Shown: one piece after another, positions 26,971 through 38,718 of the stretch
How positions within the stretch are numbered: position 1 is the stretch's first letter
How the letters are laid out: each line of letters opens with the position of its first letter
Origin: Rhopalosiphum padi
Lineage: Eukaryota; Arthropoda; Insecta; Hemiptera; Aphididae
Assembly: GCF_020882245.1 (NCBI RefSeq)
Contig: NC_083598.1
Span: forward strand, 5,511,178 to 5,575,177
DNA length: 64,000 nt
Direction: 5' to 3'
The notes under the pieces: model-generated
What the model saw: only the letters and a program-made list of their open reading frames with translations
Told to the model about the DNA's origin: nothing
Database searches by the model: none
Translations under genes and position numbers: made by a program

Positions 26971-27162
26971 ATGCAGACTCGAGGAGTGGTTATCGATACT
27001 ATTCGGAGAGTCCTGCATGTTTCGTTTTCTAATCGAAATATGAATAGGTTAGATACCCGAATTTCAACCCTTACAATGAAAATCCAGAAGTTATTGGAGT
27101 GTATAATTGTTCTAAATACGTGTGTTTTACTGCAAGTTTTGCAGAATTTGAAACAGGTTTAA
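26971..27162 (+). CDS. 63-codon frame, possible exon or small gene (coiled-coil-like)
   Basis: The frame begins at the ATG at 26971, two bases after a splice-acceptor-like ctgcag preceded by a pyrimidine-leaning stretch. Alternatively, two TATA-like words (tatataag near 26894 and tatataat near 26937) lie upstream in a more complex region, so it could be a first exon. Near the end, CAG|GTTTAA could act as a donor before the stop at 27160-27162; aataaa follows at about 27167. Residues about 24-45 (NRLDTRISTLTMKIQKLL) show spaced hydrophobics like a short coiled coil, followed by a hydrophobic stretch. No family is recognised. Codon use is more balanced than in most frames here. Confidence 0.3.
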   Translation: MQTRGVVIDTIRRVLHVSFSNRNMNRLDTRISTLTMKIQKLLECIIVLNTCVLLQVLQNLKQV

Positions 27163-27824
27163 CAAAATAAAGGTATAGTAAACGAACGATATCGTTTGGA
27201 ATAAGTAAGATTTATTTACTAAGTGAATAAGTGCATCATCTTATTAAACAAATTTTCAATAAAATTTTTTAAAAAGAAAAAAGGAAATGTAACACGTATT
27301 CTAAAACGAGAGAATAGTATCACGGTTGTATTTTCTTTATGACAATAATAAATTGTGTATAAATTAAAAATGTAACACTATAATGTACCTATATGCTATA
27401 ATGCCATTATACGGTATATATGCTCTACTACGATAATATTTTATCGTCACAAACATATGAGAGAGAGAGAAAGAGAGAGAGACTGCAATGTTGTTCGTAA
27501 CTAATCGATGCGCGATATATGGTTGTACATGAACAGCATTGTATGATATATGAGACCATGCGATGGTACATAATAAAGCTGCAGTGGCCATGAAAAGTGA
27601 ACGTTGACCGTCACGCGCCTAGTGGTTACTTCAATTGGGCTTTAGTACTAAAACCAGACAATCTTTGGGTTTTAAAATTATTTTCATCAGCGATCGATTA
27701 ACATTTTTTCACACACGTGTATAATAGTACTTATGCAACGGTTAGATAGTTAATATACCTTGAATATTATATAATATTATTGTTTTTCTTATGTATCGCA
27801 GAGTCTTGCACAGTACGATCAGGA
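27163..27824. other. Non-coding sequence with GA microsatellite
   Basis: Holds a GA-rich microsatellite at 27459-27481 and a moderately complex stretch at 27480-27720. The 75-codon minus-strand frame 27364-27591 reads through the GA repeat and is not convincing. Confidence 0.5.
27459..27481. repeat. (GA)n microsatellite, interrupted
   Basis: Purine repeat gagagagagaga, then aa, then gagagagaga. Confidence 0.85.
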
Positions 27825-28138
27825 ATGGTAAATTGGATCCCGGAAATAAAAGTTGTTGGTAAATTGTCCCAGAAAAGAACAAATTATGTATTTTTTTTTT
27901 AATCTAATATTCTTTGATAGATGAAAAATTAATAATAGATATATTTTATAACTGTGATATAAGTTGTATACATTATTAATTAAAAAATAAATAATTATTA
28001 TAGTTAAATCAAAATATATGTTTTTTTTTTCAATTTTTAATTTTATTATAAATTATATTCTCGGTAGAAACTTAAATGATACGGATTTAACAAACTCAAA
28101 TCGGGTTATCTTATTTATAGTATACTTTGTCATTTGTT

Positions 28139-28291
28139 TTATGAAGTTTCGTTCTTTTTAGACAGTACTTTTCTTTTTCTTGGCTTGTGCTTCTTAATTT
28201 TACATGCATCTTTGACTGTATTTCTAGTAATTCCCATATAAGACAATAAAGTTAAAAATTTTGAGATGTAGGCTGCAAAAACGTCGGTCAT
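28139..28291 (-). pseudogene. Short basic frame inside the 27825-28411 element
   Basis: A 50-codon frame runs from the ATG at 28291 to a TAA at 28139-28141, and the same frame stays open upstream to about 28330. It has a balanced N-terminal half (MTDVFAAYISKFLTLL) and a very basic tail (KIKKHKPRKRK) like a nuclear localisation or nucleic-acid-binding end. Its location between two inverted repeats suggests the C-terminal remnant of a transposon protein. I do not recognise the family. A further alternative is a host exon caught in the element: an acceptor-like ttttgcag occurs within the frame near 28275. Confidence 0.4.
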
Positions 28292-28316
28292 ATCGCGAAT
28301 GATGTGATTTACAATT

Positions 28317-28411
28317 TTATAAAAATGGTAGTAAATTTAATAATCGAAGGTAGGTAAGTAGTCGAACCCAACTTACCTACCACTTTTTTTCCATGGGATT
28401 TAATTTACCAT
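28317..28411. repeat. Imperfect inverted repeat with a strong inner hairpin
   Basis: ggtaggtaagt at about 28349-28359 pairs with acttacctacc at about 28371-28381. Outside it, aatggtagtaaattt (28324) is a partial complement of aatttaccatttt (28403). It lies at the right end of the 27825-28411 element. Confidence 0.6.
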
Positions 28412-29289
28412 TTTAAAAATGTATACAGATGGTTGCGCACCAAATGTATCTAGCCCCGGCATGATTACCATACATTTCCCAAAATTCTCGGCCAGTTGAT
28501 GTAGGTGAGTACTAAACGAAAATTGTTCGAGACTACAATAATAAAACGTACTTAATGAATATTTTTATCTACCTTTGATTATTATAATCGTTACAGAATA
28601 TAATTTTATAATTGTTCGTTTTCTGTTTGGTTTTTGTCCTTTTTACTATTTATTATGACTTAAATTTTACAGTATACCTATGTGTTGATAAATTAATAAG
28701 AAAGATTAATTGTATAGTTTATGTTATAATACAGATGATATTTTGATTGGTTTTAGAATAAACCGTATTATTTATAATTAACTTAGGAATAAAAAAAAAC
28801 GTTTTGAGTAAATTTGTAAATTTTTTAGTAAGAATTATATTCGAACCTTTTTCTATTATTTAATTTAAATAGAAAAAAATAATGTTAATATAACACTGCG
28901 TAGGAAATATTAAACCATATTAGTCAACTGTAGCTATTAATCACATAGCATTTTATGATTATATGCATACAAATACTACATTTTTATCCTTTTATGTTGT
29001 TCAAAACGTTGTTTTTCCAATCAATTATAATTAATTAAAAACACATTATATATTTGAAAACGTTTAATTAATAATAATAACATTTATAGGGGATAATTTA
29101 TATTTTCTTGTATAAGTTATTATTATTGTTATGTAATTAAAGTGAATGTCAATCATAATGCTTCGTATGGCAAAAACACGACCGCTTACAACGTAATATT
29201 TTGATATATATTCGTATAAAATATTAAAATTGATATTAACGAAATAAAATTGGAATGAGCTGCAATTCTTCGATTAATCAAACTGTTTT
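28412..29289. other. Non-coding sequence
   Basis: The first ~120 bases are more complex and contain an acceptor-like tatacag at 28424-28430 and a strong donor-like GTAG|GTGAGT near 28508. All three frames between them carry stops, so a coding exon is unlikely, but a non-coding exon is possible. The rest is AT-rich. Confidence 0.45.
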
Positions 29290-29577
29290 GTAATTATATA
29301 GTTTATACCCGCAGTATCACGTCGGCCGTGGCAGAAAACGACTACACAAAAACTGATAAAACGTCTTTCGGTTGAAAAGAGAAAATTAACTTTTGGGTGG
29401 TTTTCCTGGATGACAACCCTTCGGGTAGGATTTTTGATAAATTGCCGGTTTGTATCGTTTATACCCTCCGATGGTTGTGATTCCTGCGCGTCAGTGTGTT
29501 CGTATTGAAACGATTACATTTACGATATTTCGAGGTCAATATTGCGTGTGCAACTTTGTCAGTGTATTCCTATTATT
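29290..29577 (+). promoter_or_regulatory. Candidate promoter / 5' UTR
   Basis: A GC-richer, complex stretch directly upstream of the 29578 ATG. It contains two arthropod initiator-like TCAGTG words at 29491-29496 and 29559-29564. No TATA box is placed at the usual distance. Either TCAG could also serve as a splice acceptor if the coding exon is not the first exon. It ends abruptly at the coding exon, as expected of a promoter-proximal region. Confidence 0.4.
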
Positions 29578-29638
29578 ATGCAGTCCCATTTACTGACTAC
29601 GACTCTACTTGTCACTTTGCTTGAAGTAGTTTTAACAC
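29578..29638 (+). CDS. Candidate signal-peptide-coding exon with splice donor
   Basis: The ATG at 29578 opens 20 codons, MQSHLLTTTLLVTLLEVVLT, which read as a short polar start followed by a hydrophobic core, as in a signal peptide. One base into the next codon comes GTGAGT (29639-29644), a consensus splice donor, so the intron would be phase 1, a phase common for signal-peptide exons of secreted and cell-surface proteins. The upstream region is GC-richer with initiator-like words. After the donor the sequence returns at once to AT-rich intron-like DNA. The protein cannot be named from this fragment, and no downstream exon was recognised in the window. Together these features make it the best host-gene candidate here, though still unproven. 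Confidence 0.45.
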
Positions 29639-32130
29639 GTGAGTGATAAATAACTATGTCTTATCGTCATGATAATAATATGGTGGTAAAAAAACAATGA
29701 TAATGAAAAAAAAACATAAAACTAATGTTATTAGGTACATAACGAGATATATAAAAAATACAAATTATAAGTAAAAGTCGTTTATTGTAGACAAATAATA
29801 CATAGACCAATCGATCATGTATATAATATGTAAAAAAAAAAATAAATGTAAGATTGTATTTTCATTAGTAAACGTATTTAAAGTTATGATGAACAGAGTG
29901 AAGTTAAACAAAAATGTTGGTCTAATACTCTGCTCATATAAATTTAGAATACTTATAACTAATATTCTGTATTATAATAACATTTATATTTATTCATTAA
30001 AGCTTTACAAAAATATTTTGAAATGTGACATTAAAATGTACTCGTACGTTGTAATTTAAAATAATTATAAAAGTCTTTAAACACAATAGTAGATAGGTAG
30101 TAATAAAAAATATATTATAATATATTATAAACAATATAAACGTAAATAAATATGGAAATATTTAAAATATAAATATTAAAATTTAAAAATATGTTACGCG
30201 TAATACTTAAATAGACTAAAATTGGTAGTTAAAGTGGGTAATATTTAGTAAAATAATACGTACTTATAAATAGATTATAGAATACTTATTTCGACAAACT
30301 GTATATTTTATTGTTATTATTTGTATTATTATTATTATAGTATTATATTATAATATTATATAATAGCTGAATAATCTGCCTTTGCTCGTGTGTTAATGTA
30401 AAATAACCTATTCGTACATACATTGGTTTTTCATTATAATTAAAATATTTAAAGCCTAAATGAAATAACGGATAAAATGAAATTGGAAATAATAGATCAC
30501 TCCTAGGAGTATTTGGTACTGCGTTGTGAAAAAAAAAATCATTAAATTATTTAATTTACAAGTTACCGTAACCTTTAAATACAACCACCCCTTAGACAAA
30601 AAAAATTAAAAATAGGGTGACGTGGTGACACTCAGTAGAGGATTTGGAACAACACTGTGAAAAAAAGTTGGAAAAAAGTTAAATAATGTCGTCATGAAAT
30701 TCGAGCATAAAAATGCGTTCTTTTATATACATAAGGATTATTACTATTATTAAAAAATAATCATTTAATTTATTTATAAGCCAAACTATTAGACACATTA
30801 AATACGTTAGTAGAACTTTTTTATTTTTGTCAAAATGTATTTTTAATAAAAACACCGAATTTTTTCTGTTCTCCTCCACCTTCAAGGTTAGAATCATTTA
30901 GCATATTACTGAGGATTTTTTACTTTCGACCCATCAAAGCATCAACTATTATAAAGTAGTTTTAAAACTATATCTATTTGAAAATTGAAACATTTTTACT
31001 ACTCAAAAAAGTGGCAAGGACTCAAAAAACCACACATTACAAAAATAAAATTTTTAAATATTCATATTTAACATAATAAAAGATAATATTCAAGCACGAA
31101 TATCTATCTGGTTCTAAAATTTCATAAAATAAAAATAATTCATAATAATTTTTTGAGAAATAAACTAATTTGTATTATTGCGAAACAAATATACAATTTT
31201 TTTATTTACACTAAACAAAAGATTTAAAGTAAAATAATTATCCATAGATTGTGTTATTAAATTTATGAAGAATTAATTTTATATTATCATTTATAATTAT
31301 ACCTTAAATATTGTTTACAAAGGATATTAAAGAATGATATTATTTTTTAAATTAATTTGAAGTTATTTATCAAATGTTAGTAATATATTTCTAGTATTGT
31401 ATATGCGTTTGGTAAGGTGTTTTTCTATACTCAATTGTTTTGATTTTAAATATTTGTATCTGTGTGCTCATGCTACATATGTTTAATAATATTACTTGCA
31501 ATTTTTAGAAAGTAATGATAATTTAACTAATTATAAAAATTAGTTTTCTTATATTAAGTGTCGAATAAATAAATTATATTTTCTGATTGACTATAATAGT
31601 AAAATTAATATAAGTTCAAAACTCAAAAACATAATCTGAATAATTACACTTAAATAAAATATAACATTTAATTAATAATAACTTAATAGTGAGTATTGTG
31701 ATATGTGACGTGGTCCTTCCCGCACAGTTGTATCGGTAGTAGTTCGACACAGTATTGATTAATCAATAAATCAAGTCTCTCTATATTTAATTGCTGGGCA
31801 TATTCTGTTGTAATTTGTAATATGAGTTAACATGGGAATGCTAATTGCCAATACATTAAACGGGAAAGAGTCAAATAAATTATTATATTTATACCTATTA
31901 GCCATTAGGTTATTAGTCACATTTTACTTATTATTCGGTGAATCGAATGACGAGAAAAAACAACCAACTCATAACTGGTCTCTAAACTCCTCCGTTAAAG
32001 GAAAACACGTGGCGGCACTAAACCGGTACAATATTCAATCCAGAACCATATCATATTATGTATAAGTGCTAAGTAGTATTGCAATAAATTATTTTAGATT
32101 TGGGATAATCACAGAATATAAAATAATATA
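29639..32130. other. AT-rich, intron-like sequence
   Basis: Follows the donor at 29639. No further exon is recognised. Frames at 29817-30059, 30679-30897 and 31832-32065 are low-complexity or featureless; the last includes a more complex tail (about 31900-32050). A small complex patch at 31700-31760 is noted. Confidence 0.5.
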
Positions 32131-32316
32131 CAGTAAATTCCTGTTACAACGATTACCAATACAACGAAAAATCCTGTTATAACGAAAGTCATGAAGTCCC
32201 CTGCCGAAAAGCAGTGATTATAAAGAGCTTACTCGAATTTTCGTTAAAACAAAATTTCCGTTGTAACAAAAAAAAAAATTCGGTCCCCTGGAGTTCGTTG
32301 TAACGGGATTTTACTG
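32131..32316. mobile_element. pogo/Tigger-type MITE, complete with TA duplication
   Basis: The left end CAGTAAATTCCTGTTACAAC is matched by the reverse complement of the right end, CAGTAAAATCCCGTTACAAC, over at least 20 bases with two substitutions or so. TA flanks both ends (32129-32130 and 32317-32318), the Tc1/mariner-superfamily target duplication. The CAGT start and internal repeats of the gttataacgaa / gttgtaac type are typical of pogo and Tigger relatives. At 186 bp it has no coding capacity and would depend on a transposase elsewhere. Confidence 0.85.
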
Positions 32317-32318
32317 TA

Positions 32319-34340
32319 CTATACTTTTGTTTCATATACGTGTATTGTGTATTTTTTTAGACGATATGGATTAGATTTTATTTTCAATAAAACACTTGTT
32401 AGTTCATAAATTCTAGGTAAACAGTAGTTAATTTATTTATTGTTTTCTATTTCAAGTATTATAGATAATTATTAGTATTAGTATGTGAAATATAAATATT
32501 CATAAATCTATTACTCAATAATACGTACTTATATGCAAATAATAAATAACTTACTAAGTGCTGTAATAGAAATACACAATCTTTCCTCAATATTTAATTT
32601 TAAGATTGATGACAGCTCTTGATCGAGTGGTTTTGACATTTTCTTATAAAAATAATGGTCAGGAGTTAATTTGTCAAAATTTAATATCTAAATATTGTAT
32701 CTAAGATACTTTTTAAGAATACAGAAATAAAATCTAACTACAAGATAAGAGTTTCATATATCATTTATAAAAAATATATAACTATGTTGAAGAAATCGAA
32801 ATGTTTTATATTAATTAATCTAATTTATAAAGACGTGTAGAATATTGTAACAGTATAATATGTTCACTATTCATATTAAATTTATTGTTAATATATTATC
32901 ATAATATCCATTGTAGTATATTGTACGTAAGTACTGCTCCATCGCAATCGAACGAAGACAACGGGTAATTAGGATGTCTGACTTAGACACACGCGAGTCA
33001 ATTTTTTAAAATTAAATTTGTTATTATAATGGAAAACAAAATTCTAAAATGTAACAATAATACTGTTTAAAATTTTAAATTCTATAAATAATTAATATTA
33101 TTAAATAACATTTTATAAACTACGCTTTAAAGTATACATATCAATTGAAGTTTGTTACATTAAAAAAATATCGAAATTTATTGCCAAAATGCTATTAAAA
33201 TTTGAATTTATATGTGCAATTATGTATAATATAATATATTAATAATTTATAATTTATTGTAAACCTATAAAATGTATTTTTTTTTTTTTAAATAATACTC
33301 AAACCCTAATTTGCCTTTTGGAATTTCAATTTTATTTTAATACGATTTTAATATTTATAAAAATATAAAGTTAAACGAAATTAAGACGCAACGATCTTTA
33401 CAAATTGAGTGTATATTGCAGACTGAAAATAATGATGTCCGGTGCGGCAGTGTCGATCCGGTCACACATAATATCTTTAGTCACGTAACAATAGTAACTA
33501 AAATAAATATGTTATCATAATTCTTATTTATATACATTATACATAGTAGGAATTGAACATAGAATTTGTTAATAAGAATTAATTTAAAAATGATATCTAA
33601 AATTGCAGAAAATTACATTAAATAAAAAAAAAATATATATATTTAAAAAAATACAATCAGTAAAACGAATTGGTATTTTACACATTAATAAATTGCAACG
33701 CTACTAAAACAAATTACAAACGCAACTCAGTCCAAGCCATAAGTTACCTATAAGTTATTTATGTAATTTCTGATCTTATATTATAATAAATAATTATATA
33801 AATCGGTGAATCTAAAACATATGGTACAATGAAATAAACATTAGTTATAGGTGTCTTAGTGCCTTGTAATATCCGACTTGAAAACAAAACATTCAGTTCT
33901 ATCAGTTTTCAATTAATTATATTTTCATAACGATTATTAAATTAAATTATATTGTTCGTTTACATCGTCATTATCATCATCATCATCATCATCATCTTCT
34001 TCGTCGATATATTTCCAATAACCATAATATACGGTGTTACAGAATTAATATTACTCATATTATTTAAACGCATATTAATTATCCTACGCGGTATATTGAC
34101 TTATTATACTCGTATAAGTATATTTTTTTATCTTATAATATAACATACTGTTCCATTCCATCGCACCACAAAATACAATTTATAACAAAATAACGTTTTC
34201 ATCGCGAAAATGAGAACATCGCAAGATTAATAACACTTGGTCATTGAATTCGAATAATATTTAATTCCAAATTCTAAATACCTGCACCAAACATCGAATT
34301 GAGTGTTGTAAAAATAGACAAAATGCAACTGACAACTATT
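32319..34340. other. AT-rich non-coding sequence
   Basis: No gene is seen. An (ATC)n run lies at about 33973-33996; on the minus strand it would encode acidic residues within a 30-codon frame lacking splice sites, and on the plus strand a poly-Ile frame (33952-34143), both taken as repeat artefacts. Small complex patches occur at 32930-33000 and 33420-33490. Confidence 0.55.
33973..33996. repeat. (ATC)8 microsatellite
   Basis: Eight consecutive ATC units, followed by ttcttcgtcg. Confidence 0.85.
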
Positions 34341-34760
34341 CTTCGTCCATCGACTGAGGTTTCGATTGTGATAACGTTATCGATGATTACGCGGAGGTAT
34401 AAATAATTATTATTTCCAAAGGTATAATACCGCGAATGATTCGCAATTTCCAGTATAGAAAAATGTCGAAACCCCGTTGCGCCCCCCCCCCCCCGCTTAC
34501 CCGTTCTATCAAGGGCTCCAGTATATATTTTTTTCTAATAATATTATTACACAATTACTTAACGATTGCACAAGTTTGCAACAGTATCATCTATATTCTA
34601 TAGTGCAGCCGATATACTGTCCCGTATTCTGCCCGTGCTGCCAACCTAAATACTATTTTAATTTTGTCTCTAATCTAGTTTCGTTTCTTCATTTTTAAAT
34701 GTCCATTTCATTACGACGGCGTCGTCGTAAGTTGGATTATTGAGTTAGGCGCCTCATCAA
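34341..34760. other. More complex patch with poly-C run and hairpin
   Basis: Contains an uninterrupted run of 13 C at 34482-34494, exceptional in this AT-rich DNA. A perfect hairpin lies at 34711-34730 (ttacgacg, loop gcgt, cgtcgtaa). The frame at 34477-34698 starts in the C run and is not convincing. A regulatory role is possible but not shown. Confidence 0.4.
34482..34494. repeat. Poly-C tract (13 C)
   Basis: Uninterrupted run of 13 cytosines between gcg and gctt. Confidence 0.9.
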
Positions 34761-37700
34761 AACGGAATAAGACGATGATATATTTCGAATTATAGGTAAC
34801 GTATTTTTTTTCTCGAGTGTTATAATAAGATCTAACGATTCTTCTAAGGTGACTTTTGATTCTATATCTATACGTTCGTAGTATTATAATCAATAATAAC
34901 TATTCAGTCAGAACCGTACTTAGAAATATAGTGCCATCCCGGCATATAATTTATGTATTCGATCGCTAACTATCCATCTTAAACTTATTTTAGTACATAC
35001 ATATTGCATACAGTAAGATTCTTTAATATTTTCTAGATGTTTAATTTTTGTAATATTAAAATATTAAATTCTATCAAATAATACATTGAAACCATTTAAT
35101 TATTACTACTTATTCAACTAATAATATTAATAAAATAGTTTATATTAATTTTATATAAAATGATTTGCGAAAGAATTGAATATAATATTTGTAGTTATAG
35201 GTTAGGTTTGGTTATATGTTTAGTTAATATATATTAATATATATATATATTGATTACATTTTATTTTACGTGTTATATTTTGTTAAAAATAGGATAAACA
35301 AGAATATGTAATATAGGTAGTAAATTTCTGAAAATATTTTCATGTTTAAAATCAAAAAACAACATTTTAACAATATTTTGCACGATACATTTTTTTCATT
35401 AAACTCGAATTATCTACAATTATTGGTAAATTATATTTATATATTATATATTATGTATACAATATACATCCATAATATGATGGCACTCAACAAACCCGTG
35501 GATATAAAAATGAAATGATTCATTGTTCATCGGATCGTATTGGATAACACGGAATATACATTTTTATTTCTGTCCTTTGTAATTTAATTTTTGACATTTC
35601 CCATTGTAGCGCTACGGAGAATAATGTTGTAACAGACAGAGAGAATAATGATCAAAACGGTATAAGTATTAACTGTACCGTTACGTTTCTTACCTAAAAA
35701 TCGGATATTATATTAAACAATAGTAAAAAAGTAGTTTTATATTGTATATTGTGGTAGGATTAATTACAAATATGAACAAATCTAATTTAAACACATATTG
35801 TGACCTTAAAATGTAAAATTGTCGAGTACTACCGTGGAATCACGAACAGTAAAATAGTGAACTAATATTGTGCGAGTACAAAATATTATGTTCACATTGA
35901 CACAGTACCTGAAGTTTCATAAAAAAAATATACATGCACACATATATACATATTTTACAGTATAATAATACATGTATATAAAAATATAATATGGTATAGG
36001 CTCAAGGCAACGGTCGTCAAATTCGTCATTAAAGACCATAATTATTAGCACACGATGATGCTATTATAATCTATAAATAGATGAATTATCAAAACAATAA
36101 TAATTAATAGATGCATTATCTTACATCACTCAATTGGATAGCAAATATATAATATACGAATACACTTTTTTTTTTATCAATAATTATAATTGTTAATATT
36201 ATATAGGTAGTAAATTCGTATATATCTTACTTAAAATCGTTATTGTAAAAATATAAAGTTATATACCAATTGCATACACTTGTTTTTTAAAAATCCAATT
36301 AGTATGCAATATAACTCAGATAACAAACATATAATCAAAATCGTTTAAATTTTTGCACTATAAAAACAATTGTATTTGATTATTTGTATTTTGTTTTAAA
36401 TTTTACATGAGAATAATAAATCACCTTATTCAAAAGTGATACCTACTTGGTTTAGTGTGGTGTTCATAGGACGTTTTTCGAACTTTAAACGACCATAAGA
36501 ATGTTCATTTTAAGATTTATAGGTATATTATATTTATACTAAATTTTATCGATGAATTAAAAGTACTCTTGCCTTTTATGTAAAAAAATAACTAATAAGT
36601 AAATAAAATGTTTTCAATTAATTCAATCATACTCACTGGATAGGTAATCAATGAACATTTAACAAATACTTTAGTAATTTTTCAGCTTATTGTTAAATGT
36701 AAACATTATTTATAATAACTCACGTTTGTGACTTAGTTTATTTTAGTTACACCAAGTAATCTAGACCATGTGAGCTGTTAGTTGTAAATAATAGTTGTAA
36801 ATAATAGTTGTACCTACGTTACATATATATTTGAAAATATATTATAATATTTTTTAGGTAATTAGAGTTTAAGCAAATGTTTTTTTTTTTCATTCTTTGT
36901 ATTGAAAAATTTTTATAGTTTGTTCTCTTATAGGAAAAAAAAAAAACATTCATTATTGGTTAATGAATTTCGAAAATAATAATGGAATACTACCACTAAA
37001 AATAATTAAAAGTTTTACTGAATGAGACGCTATGATTAAAACCTTTGTAGGAAGGTTTCATTTTTCTCTACAGCATAACTTATCCTTGCACGAGTATAGA
37101 ACTATGAAGATATATAATTTGCATTACTTTGTTGGAAATATATTGTAATAATAGGTATAGCTTTCAGGAATTCTTTATATAAGACAATTTAACAAATATG
37201 CTGTTTTAACCATGCCAATCTAGTTTTAATCAAACCAATTTTACTACACTTTTCATAATAATGATAATATAATATAATTAATTTGAATACAAAGTAAAGA
37301 TAATAGAAATTAACTATTGAGAATTAAATTTTCATTTTCATTAATAATTTTTAAATTAGTCATTGAGTTAGTTACTTCTGATGATTTTTATATTTACTTT
37401 ATAGTATAAATATTTAAATAAAAAAACATACAACTAATTAATTATAAGTGTATAGTGTCTACTTGTATAAAAAAAAAAATACATGAGGTAAACCGTTATA
37501 TAATTAATAATAATTTTAACTGTTTACACTTCAGCTTATACTTGGAAAAATATAAATTTTTAATCTATATTTAAATCGTTTTTTGAATTTAAGTACAATA
37601 AGTTAAATATTTTTGGTAATTTACGAATATATATACGCAATTTATGATGAAATTATCTTAACTCCTATGCATTGGAAATTGATTTTTCTTCGTGTAATTA

Positions 37701-38535
37701 TCTATTTATAAATAACTCAAGTAATAACATCTTTATATTGATGAATAATATGATATTAAATAAAAATAATAATACAACAGTTTTTTTGTTTTTCACTATT
37801 TTAGTGTCAGTGATAAGTGATAAGTAGTACCAATATGAAAAATATTAAATGTATGATATCATAAGTATGTTCTAGACCAGGTGGGCACGACTCATAAAAA
37901 GTATAAACCTATCGTGTCAGTAATGAGTGTGTTTTATTTACTATATTATTGAAAAAATAGAATTGGTTCTTGATCGATATTAAGTAGCAAGTACTGCAGT
38001 ATCGGACTAAATGTCAAATTGTATTGGAACCTCTTGGTTGTTATATTATTATACTTTATGATTTGTATCCAAAAAAATTAAGCAACAATATAGGGAATAC
38101 GATCTATAATAAATAAATAAATAAAAAACAAATCTAGCATGATAAACTAACAAATTGTGAGTTTTTATGTTAAATACTACTGTATTCAATTTATGAGTCT
38201 TTTTGGTAAAGAAATAAAAAAAAAAAGATTTTTTTTTCAAATCATTTCATAGAAAGAAATATTCTAGTGATTATTATGTTACTATTATAAATTATATTAA
38301 TTTTATATTTATACTATTAGTATGCAGCTATCTTATGCATTCAGTATTTAACCAGGTCTACCAAATGCGATGATGAATTATTTTATATATTTTTATTTAG
38401 CTAAATCATTGATTTAATATATATTTAATCAATGGTTAAATTCAAAAAGTTAAAATTCAAAAATGAATATTATCATTTTTATGTATATAATATAAAAAAG
38501 AATTATCACTATATTATACTAAATTATGTTTTTTT
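34761..38535. other. AT-rich non-coding sequence
   Basis: No gene is supported. A 13-bp unit (tagttgtaaataa) is repeated about 2.6 times at 36779-36812. A 7-bp-arm palindrome (aacggta / taccgtt) lies at 35656-35682. The 63-codon frame at 38049-38240 is Phe/Lys-rich low complexity. Confidence 0.6.
36779..36812. repeat. 13-bp tandem repeat, 2.6 copies
   Basis: Unit tagttgtaaataa occurs twice exactly, then an 8-base partial copy. Confidence 0.9.
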
Positions 38536-38718
38536 CTAAACATAGTTTTTACAATTTTTGTCCTTAAGGGCCTCGACAAACAATTTCTTTATGTATGTAC
38601 TACCGTTTCGGGATCTACGAAGTTTTCGCTGTGATTGACGGTTACGTGGGTATATCCACATGCCGAAATCCTGTTGTACCTTACCAACCTGTCGTGATAT
38701 ATATAATTGATCCACCAT
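38536..38718 (-). CDS. 60-codon frame of balanced composition, unidentified
   Basis: The frame runs from an ATG at 38718 to a TAG at 38536. It stands out from the AT-rich surroundings by higher G+C and balanced codons, including a basic segment (NRQSQRKLRRSRNG) near the middle and a Lys-rich end. There is no signal peptide or membrane segment. A donor-like G|GTAAGG occurs after about 12 codons and an acceptor-like CAG a little later, but neither has good context. It could be a small gene, an exon or a fragment of an old element. No family is recognised. Confidence 0.3.
   Translation of the reverse strand: MVDQLYISRQVGKVQQDFGMWIYPRNRQSQRKLRRSRNGSTYIKKLFVEALKDKNCKNYV

Larger units (their letters stand above)
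27825..28411 (-). mobile_element. Decayed DNA transposon with ~45 bp TIRs
   Basis: The left end (27825-27871) begins ATGGTAAATTGGATCCC and continues with a GGAAATAAAAGT segment and a second GGTAAATTG word. The reverse complement of the right end (28411 back to about 28370) begins ATGGTAAATTAAATCCC, followed by ATGGAAAAAAAGT and GGTAGGTAAGTTG. The arms thus match over about 40 bases with scattered changes. No convincing target duplication is seen. Inside are a minus-strand frame of about 60 codons ending at 28139 and a second hairpin near the right end. The repeated GGTAAATTG-type words in the ends resemble the subterminal repetition common in Mutator-like or similar elements, but the superfamily cannot be fixed by eye. 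Confidence 0.6.

Noticed and set aside
28428..28500. Short frame beginning YTDGCAPN, faintly like an RNase H start
   Set aside because: Stops after about 25 codons and lacks further motif residues.
33952..34143. 63-codon frame with an isoleucine run, and an acidic frame on the other strand
   Set aside because: Both are translations of the ATC microsatellite without splice sites.
35197..35212. taggttaggtt words similar to the insect telomere repeat
   Set aside because: Only one or two imperfect units, no array.
37870..37910. ccaggtgggcacgactc, resembling a hAT transposon end
   Set aside because: No matching inverted end or 8-bp duplication found in the window.
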